Assembly (NCBI GenBank): GCA_020152595.1
Contig: JAIGNY010000659.1
Span: forward strand, 1,281,001 to 1,345,000
Direction of reading: 5' to 3'
DNA: 64,000 bases
Source of the DNA: Chiridota heheva
Lineage: Eukaryota; Echinodermata; Holothuroidea; Apodida; Chiridotidae
Part shown: piece after piece, positions 36,406 through 49,690 of the stretch
Layout of the letters: the number at the start of each line of letters is the position of its first letter
How positions within the stretch are numbered: position 1 is the first letter of the stretch
The notes under the pieces: generated by a model
The model's database searches: none
Told to the model about the DNA's origin: nothing
What the model saw: only the letters and a program-made list of their open reading frames with translations
Made by a program: the position numbers and the translations under genes

Positions 36406-39120
36406 GGGCAGCGGGATTCATGGGGGAGCAAAGGGGAAATTCTCCCATATATCTTTTGTATGGTCAATTTTTTGTATCTTATGGTGATTTTGTGACACCA
36501 GCCCCCCCTCCCTTCCCGTGATTTTTGTATCTGAAGGTGATTTTGTGATCCCCCACCCCCTCTACACTTTCGGTAGGCAAATTCTGTCGAGTTGATAAGG
36601 GAATACAATAGCTGTTTATTGATCTTTTATCGTAACTGACGGACTATAAAGTTGGAACATTTCGTTTGCTTTTTAGCCTATAAATCGGACAAAATAGGTT
36701 TATTCTGGGGGAAATGAGTGTGTGTGTGTGTGGGAAGGGAGGGGGTGGGGGGTGGCAAAACGATCTCGTGGGACGATCTCATTTCCCCCTCCCCCAACCC
36801 CCGTAGCGCCGCAACTGGAGGCAACATTTTTTTCTGGTTGTAGCCTAGGCCTTTAATTGTCAATGGCGCTTCATTATGCTGTTTCATACAGTAATTGCAA
36901 ACAACGTGTTTATCTATATTAGAACCTAGTCAGATAACATATGACTGTGTACTGTAGCCATATGCCTCGGCTGTACACAAGTAGTGTGTAGCATGTAGGG
37001 CATACCGAGTGAGATGTTTATCGCAATAAATAGAGCCGTGCGACAGATGGTTCCTTAAACTGATGGCGGCAAACACATAAACCTATACCCTTGATGAAAC
37101 GTCCATGCAGGCCCCTTTGCTAGGCCTAAATATCATTGTTGATAAACAATACAAAGGAGGAAAGTGTTGCTGACAGACTGATAATTGATAATATCTACAA
37201 ATCGTTGTTTTCTCTCTGAACAAGAGACGGGGTTGGAGCATATTACCTAAAAATCATAGGGCCTATTATCATTTTTCTCTACATATACACTTATAGGTGA
37301 AGTGTAGTGAAGTATATTTCACCCCTCTTACGTTGCCTTTTCACCCCCTCCTCCTTCCTATGCCTATGTTTTGTTTTTTAAATAAAGCTTTTTTGGAGGA
37401 GGGGGATTTGTTGGGTGATTCGGATTAACCAGTGGGTTTAACGTTCGGCTGAGCGTCAAAATGGATTTTTTTTTAAAGTATCAACTTCATCTATTAGATT
37501 GGCATGAAGCGAAAGACAAACGTCAAGGGCCAATAGACAGATAGAAATCGTTATTAAATGTTCATTTAAGTACTTACTGTACCAACTTTTCCAGCGTCTC
37601 ATTAGTATTAATATCCGTTTAGGGCAACTTACAACCGTCCTAATATTTGTTTTCAACTTCGCTGCGGCTCGGCCGCTCTATGCAGCTATGCGCGTATGTA
37701 TAAAGAGTGGGCGCCCTACGGCGGACAATTATCCAATCACCAGTCAAGAAAAAGTAAACAAACAAAGTGCGCACACGAGAAAATACGCTTGTGGTATATG
37801 GTTCGTTTGCGCGTGTAAGCATCTTTTATAATGAAAAAAATTAACACGGCTCTAAACTCATTTATTTGTTTTCCTTTCGTTTAAAAAGGTGTGTTGTACT
37901 TGATTACTAGATTTGCGTGATTGCCTTCCGCAAAGTGCATAATTCATGCACAGTGTACATACATTATTCGATCTTACTTTCGAATCTAGAGACCTCCATG
38001 CCTCTAGTGAGATAACATCTGCCTCGTGCCTACATGATAGACTCAGAGCGTGACGTCATTCGCCCTATACTACGTACAGGCCGAAGGCCGAAACTCCTTT
38101 ACCTACAGTGTTACGAAATCGTGATACTTTTTTAAGTCATCCACTTATATTGGTTCCAAGTGAGGGCAGTAGAGAGTCAAACATTTGAAAAATAATTGTA
38201 ACAAAGAAATGTGTAAATTAAGTACTCTACGCAAATTGTTAAATTAAAAAAATTGTTATTATGGATTTAATTTTATCGTTACTTTTTGTGCACTTTTAAT
38301 TCATTATACTAATATTTTTATATGTCATTAATACAAAAACTTTGATTTTGACGTCATCCATGGATCAAGTGCGAAAAAAAACCTGACAAATAATACATGC
38401 AGGTACTTTTCGCGATACCGGTACGGGCCGGTGCGGTACCGTATACCATGCCGATGCGTTTATCACTCATTGTGTGTCAGAACATGAACAATTGAAACGT
38501 TAAACTTAAAGCATTTTAAAGGAATTACTGCCTAGCCTTATCGATGCTGTTATGCATTAGGCCCCAGGCCCTAGACAAATTGGTGAAGGTCGGCCAACAC
38601 CGTAGGCCTATTAAATAATAATAGTTTAACGTTAGCGATGGGCCTAGCCACATCACGTACCAGATGTGATTATTGTTGTCGGCCGTTTAAAGGCTAGGCT
38701 AGCCAAATGCGTACGTAGTCGGACATCTGCGGTTCTAGACTGCTTGAAATTTGCAATGTGGGCTAATATTAACTAAGGTGAATCCAGGCCTAGTTATTGA
38801 AGCCTAATTTAGGATCGGGATTCTTAGGAAATGTATATCAATTGACTCAAACCACTGGTACAGGTTACATGAAATGGTGTATAAACCTAGGTGTTTAAAA
38901 CAAATCAACACATTAACCTGCCATAAGCTTCTAAAAAGTATTCCTTTTAATTTTCATGTACATTTATGATAGAGGAATTGGGACTTAATTTTGGAGGTAA
39001 CCAATTTACAAAAAATAAGTAAAAAGATTTGACATCACAATTTTGAGTTAGATTTACTGCAATCGTCACTTGTCGAAGTTTAACTTTAACAACTGACAAC
39101 CAACTTTACAAACATTCCTG
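36406..39120. other. Non-genic stretch with CRE-like palindromes
   Basis: No exon recognised. TGACGTCA palindromes occur at 38051-38058 and 38349-38356. A GT run and G-rich tract lie at 36718-36755. Near 38410-38455 GGTAC/GGTACC words cluster. The palindromic phrase GGCCGAAGGCC at 38082-38092 resembles CTCGGCCTTCAGCC near 41555. Any of these could belong to a promoter, but no transcription start is evident. Confidence 0.35.
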
Positions 39121-39124
39121 GCAG

Positions 39125-39236
39125 TTTCCTTGTGAGACATCTTCTGTGGATGACCATACTGCCATAAGTCCTCCATTTGACATCATTACAGCTTTAGCGG
39201 AAATCAGCAAACTTTGTGAAAATGTTGCTGATGTAG
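39125..39236 (+). CDS. Candidate exon, unidentified protein
   Basis: An AG acceptor (TTCCTGGCAG) precedes an open segment beginning FPCETSSVDDHTAISPPFDI and continuing ITALAEISKLCENVADV. A GTATAG donor follows at 39237. The peptide has the look of a folded helical protein. The frame stays open to 39367, so the donor could lie later or not exist. No family recognised. Neighbouring candidate exons on the same strand lie 3.5 kb downstream and the phases do not join directly, so any exon between them is missing from this model. Confidence 0.22.
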
Positions 39237-42200
39237 GTATAGATAAACTAGATATAGGTATACTACAGTATGTTATTATTTTACAATATGAGTTTTTAAG
39301 AAACAAAAATGTACAGCCTAATACTATAGACCCTCATGGTTGTCAAGTGTGGCCTATAGTCATCTGACTTGTAAAAGACATGTTGAAGTGTGAATTTTCA
39401 TGACTGTTTAATGCAAACAAAAGCCTGATTTTGATGTTGAATATTCAGTCTTGGGGTTTGTGTCTCTTTTTGGTTATGCAGACAAATTTCTATGAAAAGG
39501 GTACACAAAAATTACCATTTCATTTCCTCATAACCTGTTAACAGTACATTCAACTGCCAAAGAAAATTATTATACATGTGCCTGGGGTCAGAAAACATTT
39601 TGGAGGGTATTGTGTCTACAAAATGATATACAGGTATTCAGCTCACTAATATCTGGTATAAAATTTATTTACATTGCAAAAAATATTTTTACTCTGTGGT
39701 AGAGTCAATGATTTTTAACAATCATACAACATAAAAGTTGGAATACTATTGCACTGTAATAATTTGTTCTTTGTATACCAAAGCAAAAAAAAAATGAGAA
39801 CAAAATCAAAGATTGCCTATCAATAAGAAGAGGAATTGCATGCGGAAAAATTTTCAAGTGGAGCTTTTTTATCTTCCCAACTTAAAAGCTTGAGAAACTT
39901 TTGCTAACAAATTGAAAGCAATTTCAATGAGTAATACATAATTAGAAAAACCCACACCCATTGATTGGAAGTAATTAGACTGCAATACAACATATAGGCC
40001 TATTCCAAAGGGTTTTATGATTATTATTGAAGTTAAACTTTATCAATTATTAATTTAGGGCCTGCAATTGTTGGTAAATAAGGTTGAACAAAAAGATGTC
40101 AATGAATCTGTAAACTTATACATTAAAATAGAAATAAAAGAAAGCAGTGAGCAATTTAATCTATCTCTACCTATCTAACAAGTTGGCAGTTAACTTACTT
40201 TTACTTTGTTTTATATACGCCTATCTGCCAGTTGGTCAGCCTGTTTAGACTTTGTTTAATGGGTGTTTCGTTAATAGGCACATGCCAATTATGAAACTAA
40301 TCATACTTATATTGTCTCATGCCCACCCCACCGTAGCTAAGAGTTGTAATGCTGCATATCAAGTATGACCTTTTTATCAAGACAAACATTTACTATTTTC
40401 TTTTGTTTTTAATTAGCTGATGTTTTCTTTTTTTGTTAATGACTGCTGACGTTTATTGATACACATAAGCCCTACTGTACTGTACAATGTATTCTAATCC
40501 AGTAAATGTTGTTAGTGTACACATAACAAATTTGTCTCATGGTAAATGCGCGTGCACAGTGAGTATGTGACTAATAACTAACCCCACCCCCATTCTACTA
40601 TAACATTTATAAATGATCCGGAACCCATTTTTCTTGAGTCTGGGAAAATGGAGATGAACCCTCAATGACTAAACAGCAAAAGTAAACAACAAATTGCAAC
40701 GAAATAAAAAGTAATATCATAAGCTTGAAATGAGCATATTGTTACAAATTCTAATTAACAACTTGATGAGGAACTTGAAGGCTGGAAGCTTTCCCACATC
40801 AATACCTAACGTTAGACTACCAATTTGCAAATGGTTCACACAATGTAGTCCAGGCCGGAGTACACTAAGGTTACGTTACATTACCTGGCTAGCCAACACA
40901 ATAGCCTATATTACCCCGGCGACGCTTTTTGAAATCAAAAAATTGTTACATGTCTGAATAGAATAAGTTTTGATAAGCAATTTATTTTTGTTCCTAAATA
41001 AAACTGAAATTATTGCCCATATTTGTCAGCGTTTACGTTGGTCAGTTAAAGTTAAACTAACGGCGTTAGCTTCAGACGGTTCATCAACAACTGGCACAAT
41101 TAAGACAGTACATTACTTAAGGTCCACTGAAACTGTTCAAGATATCTACTAGTTTTGATCATTTATCCCTTATCAGAAAAGTTGTTAGCGTAGTATTTTT
41201 CTTGAAATATACTTAGGCCTAAGTTATTCAGTACGGTACATGCAGCATGTCTGTCTACAATCTAACGCTGCGCTAAAGTGTTATCGTCCTGCGTAAAAAG
41301 AAATCGTTGTTTTTGTGTTCTTGTTAGAAATAAAATGAACCTTAATCTCGATTAAAAAGACAACTTATATTAATAATAATATAATAATAATTTTTCTTTC
41401 TTTGTAAAGAATTTTTATTTTTTAGCTTAAATTTGCAATTTTTTGTGTCCAATTTTCAATGTACCGACATATCTGCTGCCCTCTCTTGAAACCAACATCG
41501 GTGGAGGACGAACCAAAAAGTATCACGCACTGAGGTATATGAGTTTCGACTCTCGGCCTTCAGCCTATATGAAATATTCATTTGGTCGGTTTTACGTCAT
41601 ATCCGAGAGATGACTTCATTTCCTAGAGCCAAAACAAACCTTTTTGCGATACACGTGGGCAAGTCCGTATGCGTTTACTGTGTACGGTACGTATGGCATG
41701 TAAACAAACACAGCTGATCACTTTGTTTTCACTCTAATGCGGGGTGAAATCGCGCGGTTGCTATGCGGTCTGATGACCTCAGGTCACATTTCCAACCAAG
41801 TGAATATGAAGGCCGAGAGCCGGAACTTTCGTACAAAAAATCGTGAAGCATTTTTTTTTTTTTTTGGTCTTAAGTGGAATAATTCAATAGAAAAAATTGT
41901 TACTGTTAGGGTAATTACAAAATCTCTAAAGAAAATTCTTGAAAGGTATCCCAATTGAATTATGATGGGAGACTAGTCACAAACATTGTTCATCTTAGCT
42001 TATGCCTACACTGACTATCAATTTTCTCCTGAAGTTAAGTTGAGTTAACTAGATTTACCCTAAAACTTTAACTGCCTAGTGCCACCCTGTGACTGTCTAA
42101 AACTAAACAAATTTGTAAGTTTTAACAAGGAGTTTAAAAGTAACTTCAAAAAATTAAATGATATTAAGAAAAAGAAACATTAGCATTAGACCCACCACAA

Positions 42201-42716
42201 TTATTATACTTTCATCAGCTTCACTTCACAAAGTTTGCTGATTTTAGGTATAAGAAACAAAATAATCTAGTTCACTTTATAAATCATTTGCAAAGTATTT
42301 TGCCTTACAACTACTAAGAGAGAGTGCATAGACCTAAATAAATTTGCTATTACGATTAATTACCTCAGCATGCAATAACAAGTTATTACAATTTAAGTTT
42401 TAATGTCATGGTCATAAGCAAGTTTAAGTTTTAATGTCATGGTCATATGCAAGTTACTGTCAGGCACCCTGTAAAACAACTCACAGCAATGTTTTCTTTT
42501 TCATTATATAAAAATATTATTAACACTAATTTTTGTTAAACTATCTATATGATATATCCAATGACTTTAAGACCTCATCAAACAAACAAACAAATTAAGC
42601 TTAGCTGTCTTAGCAAAGTATAAATATACTGCTTTAAAGATAAAACTGTTTATGGATTGCCATTAAGCCAACTCTTAAAATTTGAATATTTTTGAGTGTT
42701 TTACATTAAACATTAA
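39237..42716. other. Mostly non-coding stretch
   Basis: No strong exon. Weak open segments at 40970-41152 and 41890-41958 (KIVTVRVITKSLKKILERYP) have coding-like composition but poor splice context. At 42393-42452 a 30-bp unit (TTTAAGTTTTAATGTCATGG...) is tandemly duplicated. Confidence 0.35.
42567..42594 (+). mobile_element. Possible bare 3' tail of the I-like LINE
   Basis: TTAAGACCTCATCAAACAAACAAACAAA differs at one position from the 3' terminus of the I-like LINE copies ending at 10787 and 56505. It may be an extremely 5'-truncated insertion. At 28 bp, with half of it simple CAAA repeat, chance is not excluded. Confidence 0.45.
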
Positions 42717-42730
42717 GAGCTATTTTATAG

Positions 42731-42934
42731 TTCTTTTCAAAAAGATAGTCAAGAACAAATATCAAAAGTATTTGACACATTGAAAGATGAACATCACTTA
42801 AATCAAAAAACCTTTAATCAATATTGCACATCTCATCAGGCTGACAATAGTGAATACAATTATTTCAGTAACTTAAGTTATAACTTGGTAATAAAGAACC
42901 GAGGTAGGCTTACAGCTATTGAAACAAATGTGTT
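42731..42934 (+). CDS. Candidate exon A, unidentified protein
   Basis: Acceptor TTTTATAG, then an open segment SFQKDSQEQISKVFDTLKDE continuing HHLNQKTFNQYCTSHQADNS and ending NRGRLTAIETNVL, then a perfect GTAAGT donor at 42935. The exon would be 204 nt, entering with one base of a split codon and leaving with two. A weaker donor (GTAATA, after SYNL) would end it in phase 0. The frame is open for over 70 codons in very AT-rich sequence, which supports coding. No family recognised. Confidence 0.38.
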
Positions 42935-42981
42935 GTAAGTTAATAATTTACACTTCATGTAAGATAATATTTCATTTATAC

Positions 42982-43013
42982 AGGGAGTTGCCAGTAGAAA
43001 ATGGCAACTCCTT
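42982..43013 (+). other. Perfect short hairpin
   Basis: GGAGTTGCCA and TGGCAACTCC form a 10-bp perfect stem with an 8-nt loop, extendable by two pairs, just after candidate exon A. Function unknown. Confidence 0.6.
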
Positions 43014-43866
43014 GATTCATATCATTATGCTATATTCAAGATTATGAAGAAATAAGTGTCAGCTTTGTTTTCATATGGCATCAAACTTTACCGGTCAAGA
43101 TGCCAAATGAGTGTCAATGGTGACAGAATAATTATTGCTAACAAGCTGTAATAGGTTTTGACTCTGATACGATTTTTCTATATTATTATGACATCAACCT
43201 CAGCCTAGATGTTTCTCAAATAATTTTCTTTTTAACGGTAGGCCTATAAAATCTGCTTGATATTATAGTTAAACTTCAAATCAATTGATTCAATAAAACA
43301 ACCGCAATGCAAATCAGCTGTTATGCTTAGCCTAAACATAATGCTATACTGTACATGTTTTAACTTTAATTTTATTTACAATTTCACAAATATTTTTATA
43401 CCTTTAAATATATTAGCCTATTGTTTTTTTAATTTCTGCATTGATTTTTACATTGTTCCATATTGGATGATAAGTTGTATTGTTGTGTACAGTATTTCAA
43501 ACTCAATCCAGTGAGTCATACATACTGTAGGCATAAAATATGTGATTTAGAGACTGCCAATAGGTGTGTGTTTGCAAAGGCATTTTTATTTGGAATAAAG
43601 CAAGTTTCATTAACTATATACTGTACAATAACAACAAGCTTTCAGTTGTTGCCTGCATTGAGAATTACAACAAACTTTAAAAAAAAAAGTTGATGATTAC
43701 TTATTAAAACAAACGTTGGGTATTACTTGACGTGAAATGAATTAGGGGTAACACCTAAAAGCCACCGTAACATAGTGCATTTGTTGTGCATGTTTTTTGT
43801 TTTTTTTAATGAATGTTTTGTAGTTAAAATCAGTATGTATTTTGGCAATCATGTCTGTTTTTGCAG

Positions 43867-43932
43867 AAAAAAGCCAGGCTTGAAACATTTGTTGTGTGGA
43901 GTAGTCTGTTATGTTTCAACAATGTGCATCGG
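43867..43932 (+). CDS. Candidate exon B, unidentified protein
   Basis: A strong acceptor (TGTCTGTTTTTGCAG) is followed by 66 nt without a stop in two frames and a GTAGGT donor. Joined to exon A through its GTAAGT donor the peptide continues LKKPGLKHLLCGVVCYVSTM then CIG, a possible membrane-inserted stretch. In phase 0 it would read KKARLETFVVWSSLLCFNNV then HR. The sequence alone does not decide between them. Exon C follows at 44215. Confidence 0.35.
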
Positions 43933-44214
43933 GTAGGTAGGCAACATTTTTTGTAAAGAATAACTTAATCTCTACAAGAGATATATTATGAGATCTTCAC
44001 ATACAGCTCGTGTATGACTGAATATAACGATAATCACTGAAGGGTAAAATCATAATGCCTATGTAATGAACATGTGTGTAATGTATGTATTTACATGCCT
44101 AATTTTAAAGAAAGTTTTGCTTGTAGATTTGGAGTTTTGATAATATTCTATGAACATTATTTTAGATACTGAAACTAGTAAAAAACATTAATTTTTAGAC
44201 ATATTTTTCTGCAG

Positions 44215-44256
44215 ATGTTCACCATGTTTGAAGAAATTTTAGTCTATCTTCATTTG
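44215..44256 (+). CDS. Candidate exon C, unidentified protein
   Basis: A small 42-nt segment between ATATTTTTCTGCAG and a perfect GTAAGT donor. In phase 0 it reads MFTMFEEILVYLHL. In the phase that follows exon A/B through the stronger donor it reads CSPCLKKF and then stops, so it could be the last coding exon. The flanking splice sites are better than the coding evidence. Confidence 0.3.
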
Positions 44257-44524
44257 GTAAGTTTTGTGAAAGCGAAATAATTTATTGAAGGTATATTTAC
44301 TTTTAATTTGCTCATACGCCTAATTATACATTTCTAACAGCTATTATTCAACACAAACAAACATTGGCTTTTGATATGGAGCTCTACATTTACACTTTAC
44401 ATATTACTAGCCTATACTATTTTTTCTATATTACAGTTGTATAACAGCCTAACAGGTAAATAAAGCAGTACCCCATACTTGTGGTTAACTGTGATGGATA
44501 ATATATATTATATAGCTAAAGAAG

Positions 44525-44800
44525 ATGTGAATTAGACATCTAAAGAAAACATCCAGTAGACATCTAAAGTAGATAAGAGATACAAAAAATTCAGGTTGAA
44601 AAAGGTGTCAGGTAGACATCTGAGGTAGATGCACATAGGAGTAGCGAAATTTTGTCAGGTTTAACAATATAATGTCAGGTTTACATCTAAAGTAGATGTA
44701 CATGTGTAAGAATGGCAAATAGTTGTCACGTTAAGAACAAAATGTCAGGAAGACATCTAAAGTAGATGTATATATATAATAGTAACAAATAGTTGTAAGG
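44525..44800 (+). repeat. Degenerate repeat with palindromic core ACATCTAAAGTAGATGT
   Basis: Five occurrences of the core or close variants (about 44533, 44558, 44612, 44681, 44752), three of them preceded by TGTCAGG and spaced about 70 bp. The core is a near-perfect palindrome. Confidence 0.7.
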
Positions 44801-45229
44801 TTTGACCACCATACTTTAGTATGTCAGCATGTGAAAAGGAATATACTGGGCCTAATTTATTTGTATCTGTTTACCTCATTAGCAGCTTAAAGGTATATAA
44901 TTGTGTATAGGCTTAAATAAGTAAAAATTGCTTAAATATAAGCCACCATAGTAGCAAAATAATTCATCAAAATCGGTTAAATATTGTTGAAATCTCACTT
45001 TATGCAAATTTTGTGATAAAGACCTACTACAGGCCAGGACGACCTTGACGTTTTCTTAAGTAAATCTTTTGTTACTTTAATGTCTTTCATATTCATTACA
45101 GTTGGGAACATGACCTTGCTATATGACCGTTACTGCGATATTATTATTTTCTTGGGATAAAATACTATTTTTATTAACTAAAAGAAAAGTTGTCGGAAAA
45201 TTTTCGTTGTGTATAAATATAACCTTGAT

Positions 45230-45605
<376 letters not shown>

Positions 45606-46170
45606 ACATTTTTATTTTTATATTTTTATATTTCATTCTTATATATTTTTATGAATACTATTTCTATTTTTTATTTTGTGTATTATTATTATTTTTTCTT
45701 AGTAATCTTCTCGTGGTATCAGCACACACGTGAGAAGAATTGCACGTGTATGTGAAACACTGAGGTTAATGCAGGTATTTAATTGGTCCCCGAGTGACGT
45801 ATCCAGTTTTATCTAAGGATGAAGCGGCAGACCAGATAGATGCGTAATTGTTACAGCTTTGGACAGTTGGATCTTTCTCCATACATACATCCTTGCTTTA
45901 TATTTAGTTAAGTAAAACCACAAAAGTGGTAATTACTATTTATTTATTCAATATAATTTTTATATGATTATTTTGCAATAGGGCTATACTGTCTCCTCCT
46001 CCACTAAATGCATCATTACGTGATCGAGGATGAGCAGTATTCACGGAGAGTTTAATTCTTACGTAATAATTCCATGGAGTATTTGCATATGACCCGTGTA
46101 AGTGAAATCCTAGTAGTAACACGGCCTTGATTGTTTAGTTTAATCCATTTTTAGAACAAGTGAATGTTTT

Positions 46171-46250
46171 AAAGGATTAGTTCAGTGGTCAAGCATGTCC
46201 AAGAGGACTTCAAAGAAACAAAATGGTGAAGAAAGCGTTCACAAATCTTG
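46171..46250 (+). mobile_element. MITE family 3, terminal fragment
   Basis: AAAGGATTAGTTCAGTGGTC followed by AAGAGGACTTCAAAG and AAACAAAATGGTGAAGAAAG, matching about 80 bp of the terminal arm of the copy at 52312-52875. The rest of the element is absent. Confidence 0.75.
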
Positions 46251-46275
46251 CTGAGGCTCAGCCAGCTGTATACGT

Positions 46276-47008
46276 TTTGCGCATTCGGCGTGGGGTCTAG
46301 GGGCCCGCTTAGGGACCCAGTGGGTTCGAGAGGCAAGCTTCTGGAAACTATGCGTTTTGGTGGACAAGAAAGTGCCTAAAAACGTCTAATATTGTATTCG
46401 ATCACCCGATATATCAACTAAGTAAAAATGTAAAATCATATCGAAAATGATAAAAATCATTGCCAAGGGCTATTCATTTGAAACGGTCGGTCCCGTCTTT
46501 TTTTCTTTGGGAAATTTTTGGATGGCGACCGACCCCATCGCTCCCTGGCTATGGTTCTAACAAGGGCGTAGCCAGGTTTTTATTTAAGACGGATCTGCTT
46601 TGCGCATTAGGCTAGGGTCTAAAGGCCCGCCCAAGGGCCCTCGTGGGGTGCAGGGGGCAAAGCCCCTGGAAGCTATACATTTTGGTGAACTAGATAAAAA
46701 TTACTGTCAAGAACTACTCATTTGAAAAGGTCGGTCCTTTTTGTTCTTTTGGAATATTTTTGGGGCAAAAATACGCTTAGCGCATTCGGCGTGGGGTCTA
46801 GGGGCCCACTCAAGGACCCTAGTGGGGTGCAGAAGCTATGCGTTTTGATGGATTAGAAAGTGCCTAAAAACGTCTAATGTTGTATTCGATCGCCCCATAC
46901 ATCAGCTAAGTAAAAATGTAAAATCGTATTGAAAATGATAAAAATCACTGTCAACGACTGCTCATTTGAAAAGGTCGGTTCTTTTTTTTTCTTTTGGAAT
47001 TTTTAAAA
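46276..47008 (+). repeat. Three copies of a block of about 160-245 bp
   Basis: Units at 46276-46522, 46599-46757 and 46776-47008 each begin GCGCATTCGGCGTGGGGTCT or a variant and share GCGTTTTGGTGGA, TAAAAATCACTGTCAA and CTCATTTGAAAAGGTCGGT. Unit 2 lacks about 85 bp. The preceding GGGCGTAGCCAGG is a word often seen at the edges of invertebrate repeats. No coding content. Confidence 0.85.
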
Positions 47009-47074
47009 TTATTTATTCTTGGCAAAGATAGAAATTCAAATAGTTATGGTGGTGTAGCAGGCAATAAGAAATGA

Positions 47075-49690
47075 CCTGGTTTTCACTGAGCTCACTAAAT
47101 TAGACTCTGACTGTGAAATTATCTGGACCAAATTCCAATTTCCTAAGGAAAAGAGCATGTATATAGGAACATTTTACAGACCCAGTCACATGATCTCACT
47201 AGCCTACTTGAGTTGAAAAAAACCCTTCAAAGCTTGGTAAAAATGCTGACAAAAACAATGTTATTTTTGCTGGTGATTTCAACCAACCTAACATTGACTG
47301 AAGTCAAAACATTATTTCAGGAACTAACGCTTCCTCCGAAGCAGCCAAATTTTTTCTTGAAGTGACCAATTCATTCAATCTCACTCATATGGTGCAGTCA
47401 CCCACCGGTGATAACAACATCCTTGATCTTGTTTTAACTAACAATTCACCAGCTGTTACCTCAGCTAATGTCATTCCCGGTATAAGTGACCATGATATTG
47501 TAAAACTGACCCTAAATATCTCCCCTCCTCGTAAAAAGTTGCCTAAACGTAAAATCTATTTAAAGAAAAAAGCTAACATAAAACAAATGAAAGAAGACCT
47601 GACCAAATTCAAACTGCAATATTATACTCAATTCAATAACTCCATTGATGTTGATGAGAAATGGAAATTCTTTGAACAGAAAATTAAACTGATTATTGTT
47701 AAAAACACGCCTCACAAATTCACCTCAACTAAACTAAATCTGCCCTGGTTCACCAGTATCCAACGCCGTCTCTGCAGGAAAAAACATAAACTGTTTAAAA
47801 AAGCTAAGACTTATCAACAAGCCAATGACTGGACTACCTATAAAAGCTTTAGGAAGGCTGTCCGTAAAAAGTTCAAAGAAGCTAGAAACACCTTCATTTG
47901 TGATAAACTTAAAAACTCACCTAACGAAAACCCAAAGGCATTCTGGTCCTATATCAAAAGATTAAGAAGTAACGCTGTGGGTGTGTCTGATCTACTAAAT
48001 GATGGTAAACTCTGCAGTGACAGTAAAACTAAAGCTTATATTCTTAATGACCAGTTTTTCAGTGTTATCACAGAAGAAAACACCTCCCAAATCCCTGTAA
48101 CTAAAACACTCACCAACAGCAAAATAAACCAACTTATAGTTACCCCAGAAGGTGTCAAAAAGCAACTGCATAACCTAGACCCCAACAAAGCCTCAGGCCC
48201 TGAACAAATACCACCATGGTTTCTAAAAACACACGCTGATGACCTCTATGAAATTCTAAGTGATCTCTTTCAAAACTCTGTCGATAATGGTACTATCCCT
48301 AACAAGTGGAAGTGAAAAACAAAACCCAGCTAATTATAAGCCTATTTCCCTCACCTGCGTTTGTAGTAAAATCCTGGAGCATATAATCTACTCACATGTG
48401 ATGAAATTCCTTGATGAGCATAATATCTTAACTGATCGCCAACATGGCTTTTGAGCGAAAAGATTAACTAAAACACGACTTCTCTTAACAATAAATGATA
48501 TCTCTAAACAAATTGACCAAAACAGTACCATCTCTTTGGCTATTCTTGTCTTTTCAAAAGCCTTTATTAAAGTCCCACATCAGCGCTTGCTATCCAAACT
48601 TTCCGCCTATGGCATTGATGGAAATCTCCTGGCCTAGTTTGCAACATTCCTCAACAACCGCATCCAGCGTGTTGTCTGTGATGGTGAAATCTCTGATTTT
48701 AAACAGGTTTTATCCGGCGTACCACAAGGTACTGTCTTGGGTCCATTACTTTTTCTTTTATATGTAAATGACATCCCTGATAATATAAACAGCACAGTTA
48801 AACTGTTTGCTGACGACTGCCTTGTGTACAGAACAATTGATAACCCCTCTGACCAACAAATCCTCCAAGATGATCTTTACAAACTTGAACAATGGCAAAA
48901 CAAATGGCACATGAATTTCAACGCTACATCAATGCTACATCTTGTCAATTTCCTCTAAGAAATGCTTTAAATCACCTGTTTATACCTTGTGCAACCAACC
49001 GCTAAAACATGTCAACTCCCACCCATACCTAGGTGTTGAAATTGATAATAAACTTAAAAGGGATAAAGATATACATAATATAACCAAGAAAGCTAACTCT
49101 GTACTTGGCCTATTAAAATGTAACCTCCCAAACTGTCCCACCGACGTTAAATCCACTGCTTATAGAGCTCTAGTCAGGCCAGTACTTGTGTACGCATCAG
49201 CAGTCTGGGACCCCCCATCACCAGTGCGATGTGAATAAACTTGAATCTATTCAAAGGAGAGCAGCCAGGTCCTGTATGGCAGACTACTCTTATAAATCTA
49301 GTGTAAAAACATGCTTCATAAATTAGATTGGCCCCTGCTAAAAACAGAAAGATACAACACCCGGCTACATATGCTATATAAAATCAATAACAATCTTGTC
49401 GCCATCAATAAAGATGAACTTATTCCCACCGTGAGAACTAATACAAGAAATAATCATGACCTTAATTTTCAGGTTCCCTATGCTGAAAAGAATGTATGTA
49501 AACACTCTTTTTTCCCTCACACACTAAAGGATTGGAATGCTTTACCTTCAGATATTGCATTATTGTACATGCACCAAGTCTCAACTGTTTTAAAGCTAAA
49601 CCTACTAACACTTGTATTGCTAACTAGTTTTTTAAATAATTTTACTTATACTTTTTACGCTCGGTTGGCGTTCATGTCCTCTTGAAGGAT
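47075..49690 (+). pseudogene. LINE pol pseudogene, copy A
   Basis: Order of domains: endonuclease with IGTFYRPS (about 47164) and VIFAGDFNQPNID (about 47260), where the following tryptophan codon has become TGA. Then an open frame of 317 residues (47362-48315) with LDLVLTN, GISDHDIV (catalytic SDH), PWFTSIQRRL, NPKAFWSYIKRL and NKASGPEQIP. RT follows in broken frames: NYKPISLTCVCSKILEHII, then DRQHGF, GPLLFLLYVNDIPDN and LFADDCLVYR. The C-terminal part has YLGVEIDNKL and VRPVLVYASAVWD. It differs from copy B by scattered substitutions and small indels; by eye roughly nine of ten bases agree around the FADD box. Confidence 0.88.

Noticed and set aside
41737..41958. Exon ending KSLKKILERYPN
   Set aside because: The frame crosses a T-homopolymer giving FFFFFF, and only weak splice signals surround the coding-like end.
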